A stretch of 24,552 nt of DNA from CAUZSN01 sp963582345 (GCA_963582345.1 CAUZSN010000035.1:1-24552), one strand, 5' to 3'; counted from the stretch's first letter, positions 6,203-14,591 are shown. Made by a program: numbers and translations. Notes: generated by a model not told the origin, from the letters alone.

Positions 6203-8659
6203 ATGACGTTGATTGCTGTCAGAAGACTGCTGATCGTTGTTTGCGCAGTAGCAGCGCACATTGTCTCATCGCAAGTGACAGCGTCCGATTTGTCCGAGCG
6301 ATCAGTGATCGATGCTATCGTTAGAGCAAAAGACTTTCTTGCGAAAATGCAACGAGTCGACGGTTCGTGGGGTGCCGGCGGCGGAACGCGATATCAGGTG
6401 GGTGTCACCAGTTTAGCGCTGTTAGCGTTAAGCAATGCAAAGACGAACAACGAGCCACCGCACGTGAAGGGAGCCGTGAAAAAAGGGTATCAGTTTCTTC
6501 GCTCGGCCAAGGACCCGCAACTGACCTACGAAGTTTCATTGATGATCATGGCCTTGGCGGCGGCTAAGGATAATCGGGACAATGCACGCCTGGCGACGCT
6601 GGTGAACGATCTGGAACAGGGCCAGATCAAGCGTGGTCTGAGCGCTGGCAGTTGGAGTTACAATGTTCGCGAAAGCGTCTTGGATCTTCACGGTGACCGC
6701 AGCAATGGACAGTTCGCGATTCTTGGATTGCGAGACGCATCGCAAGCGGGTATTTCGGTCGATCGAACGACGTGGCAGCGCGCCCAACGACATTGGATTG
6801 CTTCACAAAGTTCCGATGGCGGATGGGGATATAGCAGACAAAACAACTTCGCTGTCAATCATAAGAGTACAGGCAGCATGACGGTTGCCGGTATCGCTAC
6901 TTTGGCGATTACCTCACTGATGTTGACTGATGATCGGGACGTGAATTCCGACGGGACGCCGAACTGTTGCACGAAAGAAGAAAATGAACAGGTGCAGAAG
7001 GCGCTCAAGCGGTCCTATCAATGGATAGCTCGGCGGTTCACCGTTGGTCATAATCCCGGAAGTGGAAGCTGGCTGCTTTATTACCTGTACGGTTTGGAAC
7101 GGGCCGGACGTCTCAGCGGACGGCGTTTTTTCGGTCAGCATGACTGGTATCGCGAAGGGGCCCGATTCCTAATTGATCGGCAGGACCAGTTTGGGGGCGG
7201 ATGGCTTGGCGTGGGCGGCTTGGAATCGAAGCCAGAGATCGGCACGAGTTTTGCCCTGTTGTTCCTTTCCAAGGGGCTGGCACCCGTTTTGTTCAACAAT
7301 TTGAAATACGGACGACGAGATCCCAACAACCGTACCGTGCTGTTGAACGGCGATGATTGGAATCTACATCCGTACGACGTTCGTAACTTGACTGAGCACA
7401 TTAGTGGATTGAAGGGATGGCCCAAGCTGCTGACAACTCAGGTCGTGGACATCGACAAAGTCGTCCGTGATGGTAGCGTGAGCGATTTATTGCAATCGCG
7501 TATCTTGTACATTAGCGGTCAGAACCGACTGGATTTCAGCGAGCAGGAAATCGAATTGCTGAAAGAATATGTCAACAAGGGCGGGTTCATCTTCGCTGTC
7601 AATTGCTGCCAAGGTGCTGGGTTTCACGACGGAATTCGTGATTTGGCCAAGACGATGTATCCTCAGAGCGAAGCCACATTGAAGCCGTTGTTGGATGAAC
7701 ATCCTATCTTTCGCAGCGAGTACTTACTGTCCCCCGAGACGGTCAATCTGTGGGGTGTCGACGTCGGATGTCGCACAGCCATCGTTTATTCGCCAGACGA
7801 TTTGTCCTGTCTGTGGAACAAATGGATGCGACACGATCCGCCCAAACGTATGGTGCAACTGAAGGTAAATATTCTCAGAGCGACGAAAATCGGAGTCAAC
7901 GTGGTCGCTTATGCAATCGGCCGTGAGCCTCCGAACAAGTTACAACAGCACGAATTGACCACGCAAGAAGGTCGGCAAGATAAGATCAAACGGGGATTTC
8001 TGCAAATTGCCAAGCTGCGGCATACCGGTGGTTGGGACGCCGCTCCGCGAGCGCTGCGGAATTTGCTGCTGGCCCTAAACCGGTCGGTCGGCATGACAGC
8101 TGCAACAAAGCACCTCAATTTGCCGGCGACCGACCCGAATCTCTTCAAGTATCCAATTTTGTATATGCACGGCCGAAACCGATTTCAAATGAGCCGCCGC
8201 GAGCGCGAGCCATTGCAGCAGTACTTGTATCGGGGTGGCGTGCTGTTTGCCGATGCCTGCTGCAGTTCCGCTCAATTCGACCGCAGTTTTCAACAACTGA
8301 TGGAGCAAATGTTTCCTGATAAGAAGTTGAATCGCATTCCGAAGGGTCATGAAATGTTCACGACGAGCATTGGCTATGACATCACGACGGTCAGACGCCG
8401 TGGTTCTGAAGCGAACAATCGCAAGGTCGCTTTGAATACAGTGGTCAAGCAGACCGAACCGTTCTTGCAGGGCATTGAAATCGATGGCCGGTATGCCGTG
8501 ATCTACAGCCGCTACGACATTAGCTGTGCTCTGGAAGGCCAGGCCTCCGTCGCCTGTACCGGTTACGTTCCCGAGGACGCCGTCAAGATCGGTGTCAACG
8601 TCGTCTTATATGCAATGCTACAGAACGTGGGATGGGAACAGCGTCTGTCGGTCGATTGA
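6203..8659 (+). CDS. Exported terpenoid-cyclase-type toroid protein with two DUF4159 domains
   Basis: An 818-residue protein. The ATG at 6203 is chosen because AAGGGGG lies just upstream and it opens a signal peptide (MTLIAVRRLLIVVCAVAAH, cleavage probably near residue 28); the frame upstream (from 6143) runs into IS remnant DNA. Residues about 30-390 form an alpha/alpha toroid like prenyltransferase/squalene-oxidase repeats, with DGSWGAGG, DGGWGYS and GGGWLGVGG turns. No DxDD cyclase motif was seen, so a cyclase reaction is not indicated. Two DUF4159 copies follow, at about 430-585 (RILYISGQNR, NCC near 466-468) and 650-810 (YPILYMHGRNR, ACC near 684-686). DUF4159 has a glutamine-amidotransferase/flavodoxin-like fold without known activity. 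The protein probably acts outside the cytoplasm; its role is unknown. Confidence 0.88.
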   Translation: MTLIAVRRLLIVVCAVAAHIVSSQVTASDLSERSVIDAIVRAKDFLAKMQRVDGSWGAGGGTRYQVGVTSLALLALSNAKTNNEPPHVKGAVKKGYQFLRSAKDPQLTYEVSLMIMALAAAKDNRDNARLATLVNDLEQGQIKRGLSAGSWSYNVRESVLDLHGDRSNGQFAILGLRDASQAGISVDRTTWQRAQRHWIASQSSDGGWGYSRQNNFAVNHKSTGSMTVAGIATLAITSLMLTDDRDVNSDGTPNCCTKEENEQVQKALKRSYQWIARRFTVGHNPGSGSWLLYYLYGLERAGRLSGRRFFGQHDWYREGARFLIDRQDQFGGGWLGVGGLESKPEIGTSFALLFLSKGLAPVLFNNLKYGRRDPNNRTVLLNGDDWNLHPYDVRNLTEHISGLKGWPKLLTTQVVDIDKVVRDGSVSDLLQSRILYISGQNRLDFSEQEIELLKEYVNKGGFIFAVNCCQGAGFHDGIRDLAKTMYPQSEATLKPLLDEHPIFRSEYLLSPETVNLWGVDVGCRTAIVYSPDDLSCLWNKWMRHDPPKRMVQLKVNILRATKIGVNVVAYAIGREPPNKLQQHELTTQEGRQDKIKRGFLQIAKLRHTGGWDAAPRALRNLLLALNRSVGMTAATKHLNLPATDPNLFKYPILYMHGRNRFQMSRREREPLQQYLYRGGVLFADACCSSAQFDRSFQQLMEQMFPDKKLNRIPKGHEMFTTSIGYDITTVRRRGSEANNRKVALNTVVKQTEPFLQGIEIDGRYAVIYSRYDISCALEGQASVACTGYVPEDAVKIGVNVVLYAMLQNVGWEQRLSVD

Positions 8660-8694
8660 TGGTGAGACATCAATACTCGCCAACTACACGAAAG

Positions 8695-8712
8695 GCCGTT
8701 GTTAACAGCGGC
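8695..8712. repeat. Short inverted repeat before the SDR gene
   Basis: GCCGTTG-TTAA-CAGCGGC forms a 7-bp stem (one G-T pair) with a 4-base loop, 36 bases after the toroid gene and 24 bases before the next ATG. There is no T-run after it, so it could be an operator or a weak terminator. Confidence 0.35.
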
Positions 8713-8735
8713 GGATAAGTTACGGTGTTACTGTC

Positions 8736-9716
8736 ATGAACATACTAGTTACCGGCGGCAGTGGTACGATTGGAGGATACGTTCTGCGGGAATTGCGGCA
8801 GGCTGGACATTTTCTGACCAACTTCAGTCGGACGCCACCCGCTGTTGACGGTGTACGCTTCATCCAAGGTGATATCACCAACCTTGAGCAGCTCAAATAT
8901 GCATGTTGCGGCCACGATGCGGTCGTCCATTTGGCTGGTGTGCCTGGGCCAGGGCGGGCTATGCCCGAAAAGTTGATGCACACTAACGTCGTCGGCACCG
9001 TTTGCGTACTAGAGGCGTCACTTCAGACCGGGATCGGCCGAGTGGTGTTCGCTTCGTCAGGTGCGGCTACCGGCTACTCCTTTCAAAGACACAGAATTGT
9101 TCCGCGTTATCTTCCGCTGGACGAGGAGCATCCCTGCGAACCACAGGATGAGTATGGGCTGAGCAAATTATTGGCCGAACTGACCTGTAAACGATATTCG
9201 GATGCCTTTGGCATCCAGACCATCTGCTTGCGAATCCACAACAACTGGTACCTAAACCGAGAGGAAGCCCAGTTGATCGTGGGTCGTGGATGGGCTAAGA
9301 GACTTGCCACAGTCGAGGATCTGTGGACTCAGCGATACCTCAAGACAATCGAAGACCCAGATGGCACGGGCGATTGGCCGGTGCCTGGACCACCATCGCC
9401 TCCGAAATTCCTTTGGGCGTTTACCGATGCGCAGGATGCGGCACAAGCTTTTCGGTTGGCGGTGGAGAATGACACGATCGTGCACGAGGTTTTTCTCATC
9501 AGCGGTTACGACACATGTTCACAGGTGGATACTCTGGCACATTTGGCTCGTCACTATCCAGACGTTCCATTGAAGACGCGTTTGGAAGACCACGCTACGT
9601 TGTGGTCTTACGCAAAGGCTACTAGAAAATTGGGATACCGCCCGCAGTTCACGTGGCGTGAAAGTGACTTTAACAAGTGGCTGAAACTGAACCATGCACC
9701 CAGGAGTGTAAATTGA
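8736..9716 (+). CDS. NAD-dependent epimerase/dehydratase (extended SDR)
   Basis: A 326-residue cytoplasmic Rossmann-fold enzyme. The N-terminus has the dinucleotide motif GGSGTIGG (Gly7, Gly10, Gly13), followed by GDITN (acidic residue contacting adenine) and VVHLAG. The active site is formed by the Ser in FASSG (about 107-108) and YGLSK (Tyr140, Lys144), the YxxxK pair of extended SDRs. The C-terminal third should bind the substrate, usually a nucleotide sugar in this family, but the exact substrate is not evident. The ATG at 8736 begins the Rossmann strand directly, which supports this start; no strong Shine-Dalgarno is seen. It is monocistronic or the second gene after the toroid gene (76-base gap). 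Confidence 0.88.
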   Translation: MNILVTGGSGTIGGYVLRELRQAGHFLTNFSRTPPAVDGVRFIQGDITNLEQLKYACCGHDAVVHLAGVPGPGRAMPEKLMHTNVVGTVCVLEASLQTGIGRVVFASSGAATGYSFQRHRIVPRYLPLDEEHPCEPQDEYGLSKLLAELTCKRYSDAFGIQTICLRIHNNWYLNREEAQLIVGRGWAKRLATVEDLWTQRYLKTIEDPDGTGDWPVPGPPSPPKFLWAFTDAQDAAQAFRLAVENDTIVHEVFLISGYDTCSQVDTLAHLARHYPDVPLKTRLEDHATLWSYAKATRKLGYRPQFTWRESDFNKWLKLNHAPRSVN

Positions 9717-10061
9717 AGCCACACTTTTTATGGTGAGTGTGCATTAATACTTCGCGATTTTCCATTTTCATTAAGATTAATCCATCATGGCTGTGTCATA
9801 AAGATTCGAATTTGTGTCCGATATTAAATTGTAATTGAGTCCCGAATGCATTCAGTAGTTCGACTTCAGCTTTGCATCCTGTTGATTTTGCAGAGGTGAT
9901 CCGAAATCGTGTATTCGATATTCTCGACGTGGTCCCAAGTCATTTCAGAAGATCACGGCCGAAACTGGTGTGTCTGAGCGGAGACTGTGAGCACTGTTGA
10001 ATGCGATGGTCAGTCTGGAGTTGTTCAAGCGGCAGAGCAACATCCAGTAAAGTGGCAAGCC
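9717..10061. other. Gap after the SDR gene, mostly unassigned
   Basis: No complete gene is supported in this 345-base stretch. The first half is AT-rich. A 53-codon stop-free plus-strand stretch (9839-9997, stop at 9998-10000) encodes HPVDFAEVIRNRVFDILD and ends PKLVCLSGDCEHC. It has no ATG and only a GTG at 9896, so it may be a decayed fragment. It is not a family I can name. Confidence 0.35.
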
Positions 10062-10274
10062 TTACAGGCTTTCATCGATTTGGTAGTGCTTGCTCCAATT
10101 GCTTTTAAAGATACTGACTTTACTGACCCCGTAGACACCCAGTCCGATCGCAATGACTATTCCAGAAATTATCCATGCTATGAACACTTGGCGAGTTTCA
10201 TTCAACAGCCGTGAAACCCAATAGGCGATTGCTACTACGACAGCGCAATAAATCAGCAGTATCAATTCCGCCAT
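10062..10274 (-). CDS. Small two-helix membrane protein (cluster gene 4)
   Basis: A 70-residue protein with two predicted transmembrane helices: LILLIYCAVVVAIAYWV (about 4-20) and VFIAWIISGIVIAIGLGVYGV (about 27-47). A polar C-terminus ends in YQIDESL. The ATG at 10274 is preferred over the ATG at 10283 because GGAG is placed nine bases before it and directly abuts the earlier one. It begins 17 bases after the stop of the preceding micro-gene, in the same direction, so it is probably the last gene of a small operon. I do not recognise the family. No catalytic motif is visible, and a role as a membrane stress, transport-accessory or toxin-type peptide is only guesswork. Confidence 0.55.
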   Translation of the reverse strand: MAELILLIYCAVVVAIAYWVSRLLNETRQVFIAWIISGIVIAIGLGVYGVSKVSIFKSNWSKHYQIDESL

Positions 10275-10291
10275 CAAATCCATCTCCGCTG

Positions 10292-10405
10292 CTAAAGGTG
10301 CAAATGGTCTTTTTGCTCACATTGCACAGAACGCACCAGCAACAGCGCTGGAATGAATGGGATCGGCAGTACAACGCATACAAATACTCGCAGGGGACTT
10401 CTCAC
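10292..10405 (-). CDS. Micro-protein with one membrane helix (cluster gene 3)
   Basis: A 37-residue frame that begins at a GTG (10405-10403) overlapping the TGA of the preceding gene by four bases (GTGA), a classic arrangement for translational coupling. The protein has a basic start (VRSPLR), one hydrophobic segment (VFVCVVLPIPFIPALLLV) and a polar tail with QCEQKDHLHL. There is no independent Shine-Dalgarno that I can point to, which fits coupling. No family is recognised. The alternative is that it is simply the open end of a longer chance frame. Confidence 0.35.
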   Translation of the reverse strand: MRSPLRVFVCVVLPIPFIPALLLVRSVQCEQKDHLHL

Positions 10406-10626
10406 AATTTTTCTGTCCACCAACCGTGTTCTGGCTTTCGAAAGATAGGTGACGCCGCGAAAGTGAGAAAGACGATGTTTAGAACCGGTATCAACAGCGC
10501 CAAGTTGTATCGACCAGGAAAATCTGATTTCGTACAGATCATCCAGAACGGCAGTACAGTGACGAAAATCGAACTCGAGACAACAAGTAATTCGAAACAG
10601 CCTGGCATACCAAAGGCGGCGAGCAT
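10402..10626 (-). CDS. Small two-helix membrane protein (cluster gene 2)
   Basis: A 74-residue protein with the best start in the cluster: AAAGGAG eight bases before the ATG at 10626. Two hydrophobic segments are visible, at about residues 11-31 (ELLVVSSSIFVTVLPFWMI) and 42-62 (LALLIPVLNIVFLTFAA). They are separated by a short polar loop (KSDFPGRYN) and followed by a charged tail ending GWWTEKL. The loop-helix layout (PGRYNLALLIPVLNIV) resembles small PLD-nuclease-N or DUF805-like membrane segments, but not enough for a name. It overlaps the next gene by GTGA and its ATG overlaps the stop of the preceding frame (TAATG). Confidence 0.6.
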   Translation of the reverse strand: MLAAFGMPGCFELLVVSSSIFVTVLPFWMICTKSDFPGRYNLALLIPVLNIVFLTFAASPIFRKPEHGWWTEKL

Positions 10627-10814
10627 TAGTAGTGCTCCTTTCGATCGTCCGACGGCTGACTTGCCTCTCGCTGTTCCTCAATGAGGCACAATAGGCCAAC
10701 GTACCACGCAACGATGTTACCAAACAGATCGTTGACTTGAAAATCAAGGTGTCCGCAGACCGGCGCAGTGGGCGTGCATAAGTTGTGTGGCTGTATTGGT
10801 CCAACACCAAGCAA
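10626..10814 (-). CDS. Possible small protein at head of the micro-gene cluster (cluster gene 1)
   Basis: A 62-codon frame from a TTG at 10814 whose TAA stop shares one base with the next ATG (TAATG). There is one moderately hydrophobic segment (LFGNIVAWYVGLLCLI, about 30-45) and a charged C-terminus (EEQREASQPSDDRKEHY). Against it: there is no ATG or GTG in frame, the N-terminal 25 residues look unstructured with Cys and Pro, and no clear Shine-Dalgarno precedes the TTG. Its stop position relative to the next gene is the main support. Confidence 0.3.
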   Translation of the reverse strand: MLGVGPIQPHNLCTPTAPVCGHLDFQVNDLFGNIVAWYVGLLCLIEEQREASQPSDDRKEHY

Positions 10815-10848
10815 CGGCTTGCCGCCACGAGGGCCTGTCTAGCGCAAT

Positions 10849-10869
10849 TTGGTCCTTGTGAGGAACCAA
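10849..10869. repeat. Imperfect inverted repeat upstream of glcB
   Basis: TTGGTCCT-TGTG-AGGAACCAA lies between the divergent micro-gene cluster and glcB, 54 bases before the glcB GTG. The arms pair with a one-base bulge. It could be an operator or a leader hairpin. The rest of the gap 10815-10923 shows no promoter I would defend. Confidence 0.3.
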
Positions 10870-10923
10870 TCTCGGTTGTACGATCAATCGCGACAATCAT
10901 TTTGCAATCAGCAGGAGTTGAAG

Positions 10924-13116
10924 GTGACCGAACGCGTTGTGATTGGCAGTTTGAAGGTTCACAAGAATCTTGATGATCTTGTGCGAAACGAAATTGCTGT
11001 AGGGACCGGCATTGAACCGGAATCGTTTTGGATGGCTCTCGGGGATATCGTGCGAGACCTGGGGCCGAAGAACCGACAACTTCTTGACAAGCGTGATGCC
11101 CTGCAAACCAAGATCGACGTATGGTACGCTGAGCGAACGGGGCGACCTCTCAACCAACAGAAGCACAAAGAGTTTCTCACCGAAATTGGCTATCTAGTGT
11201 CGGAAGGCGATGACTTCCAGATCGTCACTGCGGATGTGGATCCTGAAATTGCCACGATTGCTGGCCCACAGTTAGTCGTACCAGTTGATAATGCCCGCTA
11301 TGCACTCAACGCGGCAAACGCCCGCTGGGGAAGTTTGTACGACGCGCTTTACGGAACCGACGTCATTCCCGAGGGCGACGGAGCCGAGAAGGGAACGGAA
11401 TATAATTCAGTTCGGGGCGCCAAGGTCATCGCACGAACCGAGTCCTTTCTTGATCAGTACGTCGGTCTTGCCCAGGGAAGTTACTCACGTGTTGTCGAGT
11501 TTTTTCTGACTGATGAGGAAGACCACAAGCGACTGGCTGTACGGTTAGATACCGACGAACAGGTCGGCCTGGCCGATCCCGCCAAGTTCGTCGGTTACAC
11601 GGAAACTGATGAATTGCTCAGCAGCATTCTGTTGCGAAACAACAACTTGCACATCGAGATTCAGATCGACCGCAGTCAGCCGGTCGGGCGCGAGCATCGG
11701 GCAGGCGTTAAGGATGTTATCTTGGAATCTGCGGTCACCACAATCCAGGATTGCGAAGATTCCGTATCCGCTGTGGATGCAGAGGACAAGGCGCTGGTCT
11801 ATCGCAATTGGCTAGGGATCATGCAGGGAACGTTGGACGCCAAGTTCGAAAAAGGCGGCCACTTGGTGACACGGCACCTAAACGCCGACAAGACGTTCAA
11901 TACGCCTGACGGCGACACTCTGACGCTTCCCGGTCGCAGCCTGTTGTTGATCCGCAATGTTGGCATTCACATGTACACAGATGCCGTTACAACGCTCGAT
12001 GACCAACCAATTCCGGAGGGGTTTCTTGACGCTATGGTTACCGCGCTAGCCGCGATTCACGACTTAAGGGGACTGGGCAAGTTCCGCAACAGCAAGGCCG
12101 GCAGCATGTACATAGTGAAGCCAAAACTACACGGTCCTGAAGAAGTTGCTGCTACCGTTCAACTATTCGGTCAAGTCGAAGACGCACTCGGATTAGAACG
12201 AAACAGCCTGAAAATCGGCATTATGGACGAAGAACGGCGGACGACTGTCAATCTGAAAGAATGTGTTCGGGAGGCTTTTGAACGGATCGTTTTCATCAAC
12301 ACCGGATTTCTCGACCGCACAGGCGACGACATCCATACGACCATGGATGCGGGACCAATGATGCCCAAACCGGAGATTAAGAGTGCTGCCTGGATGCTGG
12401 CTTACGAAGATTGGAACATCGACATCGGTCACCTGGTGGGCTTGCCGGGACGGGCCCAGATCGGCAAAGGTATGTGGACTATGCCCGACCGGATGCAGGC
12501 GATGATGGAAGCAAAGATTAACCATCCGCGAGCGGGTGCGAGTACGGCTTGGGTCCCATCGCCGACTGCGGCCACGTTGCACGCGATGCACTATCACCGA
12601 ATCAACGTCGCCCAGCGACAAGCCGAACTGGTGGGTCGGCCGCGCGCCAGCCTCAACGACATCCTGACCCCGGCACTACTCGGTGATCGCAAGCTGACCG
12701 CTGACGAGATCCAATGCGAGCTGGACAACAACGTGCAAGGGATTCTTGGTTATGTTGTCCGCTGGGTGGAGCACGGTATTGGATGTTCGAAAGTGCCTGA
12801 CAATAACAATGTGGGCCTAATGGAAGACCGAGCGACACTCCGAATTTCCAGCCAGCACATTGCCAACTGGCTGCACAATGGAATTATCAATCAAGAGCAG
12901 GTCATAACGACGTATAAGAAGATGGCTGGAGTCGTGGATCGGCAGAATGCCGGAACTGCCAACTATCGGAATATGTCGGCCGCTTACGACGCCAGTTTCG
13001 CCTTCCGCGCTGCGCTTGATCTGGTCTTTGAAGGACGTTCGGAGCCTAACGGATACACCGAACGAGTACTGACGGCTCGGCGCCGTGAGGTGAAGGGTGT
13101 GTTTCAAGGTAAATGA
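10924..13116 (+). CDS. glcB: Malate synthase G
   Basis: A 730-residue cytoplasmic enzyme that condenses glyoxylate with acetyl-CoA to malate. The GTG at 10924 is chosen because AGGAG lies six bases upstream and the length then matches malate synthase G (about 720-730); an ATG/GTG further upstream would add 25 unsupported residues. Conserved blocks include AGPQLVVP, NARYALNAANARWGSLYDALYG, GRSLLLIRN (Arg338), GIMDEERRT (Glu436), FINTGFLDRTGDD (Asp464), GIGCSKVPD (Cys621) and MEDRATLRISSQHIANW (Asp635, the expected general base). All catalytic residues are intact. No isocitrate lyase or glycolate oxidase gene is in the window, so whether it serves the glyoxylate shunt or glycolate use cannot be told. 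Confidence 0.96.
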   Translation: MTERVVIGSLKVHKNLDDLVRNEIAVGTGIEPESFWMALGDIVRDLGPKNRQLLDKRDALQTKIDVWYAERTGRPLNQQKHKEFLTEIGYLVSEGDDFQIVTADVDPEIATIAGPQLVVPVDNARYALNAANARWGSLYDALYGTDVIPEGDGAEKGTEYNSVRGAKVIARTESFLDQYVGLAQGSYSRVVEFFLTDEEDHKRLAVRLDTDEQVGLADPAKFVGYTETDELLSSILLRNNNLHIEIQIDRSQPVGREHRAGVKDVILESAVTTIQDCEDSVSAVDAEDKALVYRNWLGIMQGTLDAKFEKGGHLVTRHLNADKTFNTPDGDTLTLPGRSLLLIRNVGIHMYTDAVTTLDDQPIPEGFLDAMVTALAAIHDLRGLGKFRNSKAGSMYIVKPKLHGPEEVAATVQLFGQVEDALGLERNSLKIGIMDEERRTTVNLKECVREAFERIVFINTGFLDRTGDDIHTTMDAGPMMPKPEIKSAAWMLAYEDWNIDIGHLVGLPGRAQIGKGMWTMPDRMQAMMEAKINHPRAGASTAWVPSPTAATLHAMHYHRINVAQRQAELVGRPRASLNDILTPALLGDRKLTADEIQCELDNNVQGILGYVVRWVEHGIGCSKVPDNNNVGLMEDRATLRISSQHIANWLHNGIINQEQVITTYKKMAGVVDRQNAGTANYRNMSAAYDASFAFRAALDLVFEGRSEPNGYTERVLTARRREVKGVFQGK

Positions 13117-13126
13117 GAGATAGTGT

Positions 13127-13157
13127 GCTTAACTGAAAGAACACATTCCAGTTAAGC
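13127..13157 (+). terminator. Hairpin after glcB, possible terminator
   Basis: GCTTAACTG (13127-13135) and CAGTTAAGC (13149-13157) are perfect 9-bp inverted arms with a 13-base loop, beginning 10 bases after the glcB stop. No T-tract follows, so a factor-independent terminator is not fully supported. It may instead protect the 3' end or be an operator for the LRR gene. Confidence 0.35.
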
Positions 13158-13226
13158 GAAGTATTGACTTTGGTCGGGAACTAAGGACAGTCGTTGCCGT
13201 CCCGGAGGTAAATTGAGGAAGCGGGT

Positions 13227-14591
13227 ATGTCAAACCAAAATAGAAACCACCGCCTCTTTGTGCTAACAATTTCGTCTTTCGTTCTGTCACTGTATGCATT
13301 GACCACTGTTTGCTGGTGCGGTGAGCTGACAGACGCACCAACGAATTCTCAATCTGAAGTTATCTTAATACTTGAGAAACTTGGGGCGAAGATCAAGCTG
13401 GATGACAACGGCATTGAGCGTGAAGTGTTGTTGGGTGGCCCCAAGTTCAATGACTCCTCGCTTAAACATGTCACCGCGTTGTCCAATCTTGAACAGCTCG
13501 ACCTTGAAGAATCTCGTATCACTGACTCCGGTCTCGCGCAATTGAAGACGCTCACAAAGTTGAAACTGCTCAACTTGGCCGCGACTGGCATTACCGACGT
13601 CGGATTGAAGCATCTGACTCAACTAGAGAATCTCCAATATTTGGACCTGTCTTATTGCTCTGAAATTTCAGAAAATGGGCTTGCACATTTGAAAAAGTTG
13701 ACGAATCTGAGAGCCCTGATTCTGGACGAAACTGAGAATATCAACAATGGCTTGAAACACTTGGCCGGAGTCAAAAATCTGGAATTACTGAGTCTCGAAA
13801 ACAGCATGATTACGGACCAGGGCTTGGAGAGTGTAAATGAACTAACCCAACTTAAACGTTTGGTGCTTTACGGTGCCAGAATCACGGAGACAGGTCTTCA
13901 GCACCTTACAGGGCTGAAGCATCTTGAAAGTTTAGACCTGCAATATAATCAGAGAATCACGGACTCGGGCTTAAGGCATCTGCGCGGCCTCAAGTTAAAA
14001 TGGTTAAACCTACAGGGATGCTCAAGTATTACCGACGATGGTTTGGAGCATTTGAGCGGGCTGACAAATATTGAGCATTTGAATTTAGACCGCACAGGTG
14101 TCAAAGGCTCCGGTCTTGTCCATTTGAAGGGACTGACCAGATTGAAGCGATTGACTTTTCCGAGCACATACGTCACAGATGCGGAATTAGAACATCTGAA
14201 AGTGCATACCGATCTAGTGGTCCTGCGGCTGAATGGCGCGAAAATTTCTGACGAAGGGTTATCTCGACTGACAGGCTTTAAACAGCTCACTAGCCTGTCG
14301 CTCAACCGAACTCCAATTACCGATGCCGGACTGAAGCAACTGAAGGTTCTGACTACGCTTAAGCGATTGTCTCTTAATAGCACTATAATCACCGACGTCG
14401 GGCTGGAGCATCTTGCGGCTCTGAACAATCTTGAGAAGCTATACCTCGTTGGCACTCACGTGACCGACGCGGGAATGAAGCATCTAGCTCATCTAAAAAA
14501 TTTGAAGGATCTATGGCTGACCAATACTCAGGTGACGCAGGCGAGTGTGGATGAAATTGAGCGTGCGTTGCCGAACTGCCGCGTTCAGTAG
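13227..14591 (+). CDS. Exported leucine-rich-repeat protein
   Basis: A 454-residue protein with an N-terminal signal peptide (hydrophobic about residues 10-30, LFVLTISSFVLSLYAL, cleavage probably near Cys/Gly 30-32). About 15 consecutive repeats of 24-25 residues follow to the C-terminus, with the pattern L-xx-L-xx-L-x-L-xx-T-x-I-T-D-x-G-L-xx-L. Examples are LNLAATGITDVGLKHL and LSLNRTPITDAGLKQL. This is the cysteine-containing/ribonuclease-inhibitor-like LRR type common in planctomycetes, and it ends with the usual ERALPNCRVQ cap. LRR solenoids bind proteins or glycans; the partner is unknown. A GAGG element sits about nine bases before the ATG. It stands alone between glcB and a convergent operon. 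Confidence 0.88.
   Translation: MSNQNRNHRLFVLTISSFVLSLYALTTVCWCGELTDAPTNSQSEVILILEKLGAKIKLDDNGIEREVLLGGPKFNDSSLKHVTALSNLEQLDLEESRITDSGLAQLKTLTKLKLLNLAATGITDVGLKHLTQLENLQYLDLSYCSEISENGLAHLKKLTNLRALILDETENINNGLKHLAGVKNLELLSLENSMITDQGLESVNELTQLKRLVLYGARITETGLQHLTGLKHLESLDLQYNQRITDSGLRHLRGLKLKWLNLQGCSSITDDGLEHLSGLTNIEHLNLDRTGVKGSGLVHLKGLTRLKRLTFPSTYVTDAELEHLKVHTDLVVLRLNGAKISDEGLSRLTGFKQLTSLSLNRTPITDAGLKQLKVLTTLKRLSLNSTIITDVGLEHLAALNNLEKLYLVGTHVTDAGMKHLAHLKNLKDLWLTNTQVTQASVDEIERALPNCRVQ

Noticed and set aside
10292..10900. A 202-codon minus-strand frame covering the micro-gene cluster in one piece
   Set aside because: It is antisense to the first codons of the well-supported glcB, rich in Arg/Ser/Thr, and runs out of frame with the 74-aa gene that has a strong Shine-Dalgarno. 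Only its last 37 codons look like a membrane protein, and these have their own GTG start.
13949..14455. A 168-codon minus-strand frame within the LRR gene
   Set aside because: It mirrors the LRR periodicity on the opposite strand and is a by-product of the 72-base repeats.
14107..14591. Repeated DNA resembling a tandem repeat array at the end of the LRR gene
   Set aside because: The periodicity is at the protein level (24 residues) and the nucleotide units are diverged, so this is a domain repeat and not a DNA repeat or CRISPR array.
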